In this document: piece by piece, positions 61,733-64,000 of the stretch
Numbering within the stretch: the first letter of the stretch is position 1
Layout: each line of letters starts with the position of its first letter
Assembly (NCBI GenBank): GCA_003117195.1
Contig: BDSI01000171.1
Span: forward strand, 124,001-188,000
Length of the DNA stretch: 64,000 nucleotides
From: Eudorina sp. 2006-703-Eu-15
Taxonomy: Eukaryota > Chlorophyta > Chlorophyceae > Chlamydomonadales > Volvocaceae
Reading direction: 5' to 3'
Program-made: the position numbers and the translations under genes
The notes under the pieces: model-generated
Told to the model about the DNA's origin: nothing
The model's input: only the letters and a program-made list of their open reading frames with translations
Database searches by the model: none

Positions 61733-63231
61733 CCTGCTGCTGGGCGCTTTCCGGCCCGGTCGCAAACGAGCTCAGGAAGCTCACCGTGAGCGCTTTAGCG
61801 CAGTCCTCACTGCCGTTGCCCATGCCGCCAAACTCCGACAGCTTCTGGGGTTGACCCATGGGTCGCACCGACTCCGCCGCCGCCGCGGTGCCGCCACCAG
61901 CGAGCTGCTTGGCCACCGTCTGTCCGGCGGCAAAATCGTGTACGGCAACGACCATGGCCACCGGGCGGGGGTCGCAGCCGGGGGTTATCCACTCAGGCTG
62001 CGGCCGCTGCTGCGGGTCCATGTTCACAACGACGCACCCGCCGCCGTAGGTGCTGCGCGGGAGGCCGCTGTCGGAGAGCCCCGCGGGCTGGTCGTTGGTG
62101 TAATCGAGGGATTCGGGCTCGACCCGGTCCGCTGCGGCCGCGATGGCGGCGACCATGGCGGAGTCAGCCTGCGGGCAGGCCGGATATGGACGGCATGATT
62201 AAGGCAGCGGACGCCGAAACCTGAACCCCAACACCACGGTCCGGGCAAGGAGGGGACGCGGGCATACATACCGCGTAGCAGCAGGAGGCGACGGCATCCG
62301 CAAGCTTGCCGGGGACGAAGGTAATGACGGGCCATGCCATGCCATGCCAGGTCAGGTCCCCACTCGCTGGAGATGCCGTTTCGGCCCCTACCTGGTGGAA
62401 TACCGCCCGTTCCTCGTCGGGGAACAACGGACATGCCCATGTATATCGCTTGAGATGCGCTTTCCCATCACGGGCCCTTGCCGGGTGCGGCGGTGCGTGT
62501 TAGCCTTTGACGCGCTTCTGCTTCCGATGGCCAGCTAACCATAAATCGGTCAGAGTGGCCGCTGCTGCCGCTCGTGTCACAAGCTGCGGAGCGGGTGCTG
62601 TCAGGGCATGTGCGCGTACTCGTGATGAACCAGGGGGATACCCGGCAACCCATGAATTTGGTGACTCGGCATCCACCCACCTATTGCAAGCTTGTTGATA
62701 CATACAGTTCCCCCGCCACCGTCCGACAAGCCCCTTCACCGCCGCTGCCTAGGCAGGTAGGCAGACCGGCAGCCAGGTACCACAGCATGTAAGCAACGAG
62801 CTCCGAGGAGGCCCTCTGACGGACGGCGGGGTACCGGTGGCGCCCCCTGCCCTGCCTCCCTCCCTTACTTCACCGCAAGGATCACAACGCCGCACAACCC
62901 CACCCACCTCCTGCTGCAGCACTCGGGCACCTCGGCCGCAGTCGGGGCCGTTATTCGTCGCCTGCTGCTGCTCCAGGCCCTCTGCTGCTGCACCGGCATC
63001 GGCGCCGCTATTGCCTCCAGCGTCTGTGGCATGTTCGGCTTCTTCTGCACCGACGGCGGCAGCGCAGCCTTCAACCTCCGCCGCTGTGCACACCTCGGCG
63101 GGCTTCCGGAGATCCGCAGTGAGGCCGGCGCCCCTGACGGCTGGAGCACGGAGCGACGGTGGTATCGGAGCTGCGGCTGCACCGGCTGCCGCCACTCCAG
63201 CAACGCCCTCCGCCGCCCCGAACTCCACCTC
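61656..63231 (-). CDS. Partial gene of unknown function, paralogue 2
   Basis: Exons 63231-62908 (108 codons) and 62168-61656 (171 codons) match those of paralogue 1, with phase 0 at all ends. Conserved islands are EVEFG, LCTAAEVEG versus VCTAAEVEG, NSGPDCGRGARVLQQE versus NNGPDCGRGARVLQQE, SLDYTNDQPAGLSD and VVVNMDPQQRPQP. The regions between them vary in length, including a longer Gln run here. The exon 2 donor is GTCAGC, weaker than GTGAGC in paralogue 1. Intron sequence on the 3' side was hit by the TRIM. Upstream exons probably lie beyond 63.3 kb or outside the window. Family unknown. Confidence 0.6.
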
Positions 63232-63239
63232 CTGCGCAG

Positions 63240-64000
63240 ACCACCCCACAGACCAGGCGATGAATGCACTGCTGCCGCCTTTGTCTACCCCATTTGCTGC
63301 CTTGGCACACACACTTTCGCGCACACGCGTTATCAAGGTAATTTGCGTTGCCGCCGGTCGTCATCGACGGTGCTGAATACGAGGCGTCTTATTCCTCGTG
63401 GCGGGAACAACTCGTGGATCGCACAGCACGCACAGCGTGGTGATGTGAGTTCGTGAGGTTCGTGTGGCCAAGGCAGCGGCCCCGCACCAGCTGGCATCCT
63501 TCCGCGACAGCGAGGCAGTGCCACTAATTTGACAGCGGCCTCTTTCACCGCACCCTTTCCTATACTCTACGGTTCTGGAACGGGGTACACATTTTAGGCA
63601 TTCGGGCATCTGTCGGCATCTGCGTTGCTGCGCCCGTCACATGTCACGCACTCCTGCCTTGCGTGCGATTGGGCCTGCGACAGCGGCCGGACACATTCCC
63701 CCCGCAGCGGTCGGACACATTTCCCCCCTGGGGCGGCGAGGACCCATCCCGGTGGGCTGTCCCAGCAGCAGGGTTCCAGCAAGCGCACGTTGATGCAATT
63801 GCCTCATGTGTCATATCCGTCAACCATGTGTGCCTTCGCGCGAGACCAGCAGGCGGGGAGCGCATTAGCCCATACAAGCAATCAGCTGGCTGGCTTCCTC
63901 GCCGTCCCGCGCCCACCCGCGCCCGCTGCCTGCGGTGACATGCAGCTGTCCACACAGCGGTCTGTCCGCGGGGCACCTCACCACACCACATCACCCCGGG
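63240..64000. other. Window end, nothing recognised
   Basis: Short repeats such as CGGNCGGACACATTNCCCCC (63680-63725, two copies) are present. The upstream exons of paralogue 2 may be here but could not be delimited. Confidence 0.4.

Larger units (their letters stand above)
61083..62420. repeat. Segmental duplication block B, copy 2 (counterpart of 40078-41110)
   Basis: The two regions share long identical runs in introns and exons, for example CGCATATATATCTCAACAAC, GCGGGCAGGCCGGATATGGA and CAGCAGGAGGCGACGGCATC. Copy 2 carries the TRIM insertion at 61220-61571; copy 1 carries the 38-bp palindrome. Confidence 0.9.

Overview
This window looks like nuclear DNA of a green alga of the volvocine/Chlamydomonas group (Chlorophyta). 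Its genes are cut into many short exons with GTGAGT/GTGGGT donors and CAG acceptors, coding exons are very GC-rich, and long Ala, Gly, Pro and Gln runs are frequent. Poly(A) signals fit the volvocine TGTAA type, and introns and intergenic DNA are full of minisatellites and (GT)n tracts. The species cannot be named from the sequence alone.

Layout. (1) 1044-6612, + strand: CLC-type chloride channel/exchanger, 14 exons, 899 aa. (2) 12768-8797, - strand: small protein with two CFAP97/hemingway-like segments followed by a MYND zinc finger, 6 exons, 474 aa. It is divergent from gene 3 and convergent with gene 1. (3) 13264-25070, + strand: AP2-domain protein with a very long low-complexity acidic tail, 17 exons, 1278 aa. 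(4) 28532-32199, + strand: calcineurin-like metallophosphoesterase resembling the cyanobacterial/plastid TIGR04168 family, 5 exons, 657 aa. (5) 32.2-40 kb: gene-poor, repeat-laden DNA with a 267-bp inverted repeat pair 3.5 kb apart. (6) 41708-40326 and 63231-61656, - strand: two paralogous partial genes of unknown function inside a segmental duplication. (7) 50714-42419, - strand: receptor-like protein kinase with signal peptide, glycosylated ectodomain, transmembrane helix and complete kinase domain, 13 exons, 788 aa. (8) 51.5-61 kb: retroelement debris, twin (GT)n-tailed repeats and an inverted-repeat element. A nearly intact miniature LTR retrotransposon (TRIM) sits at 61220-61571 inside the second paralogue.

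Exon joins were worked out by hand. For the five complete genes, every junction keeps reading-frame phase and each total length is a multiple of three, which supports the models strongly but does not replace transcript data. The genes do not form a pathway; each seems independent. The most distinctive items are the TRIM element, a perfect 38-bp palindrome that arose by inverted duplication in one of the two paralogues, the hemingway-like plus MYND combination, a 19-nt microexon carrying most of the kinase APE motif, and two GC-AG introns.
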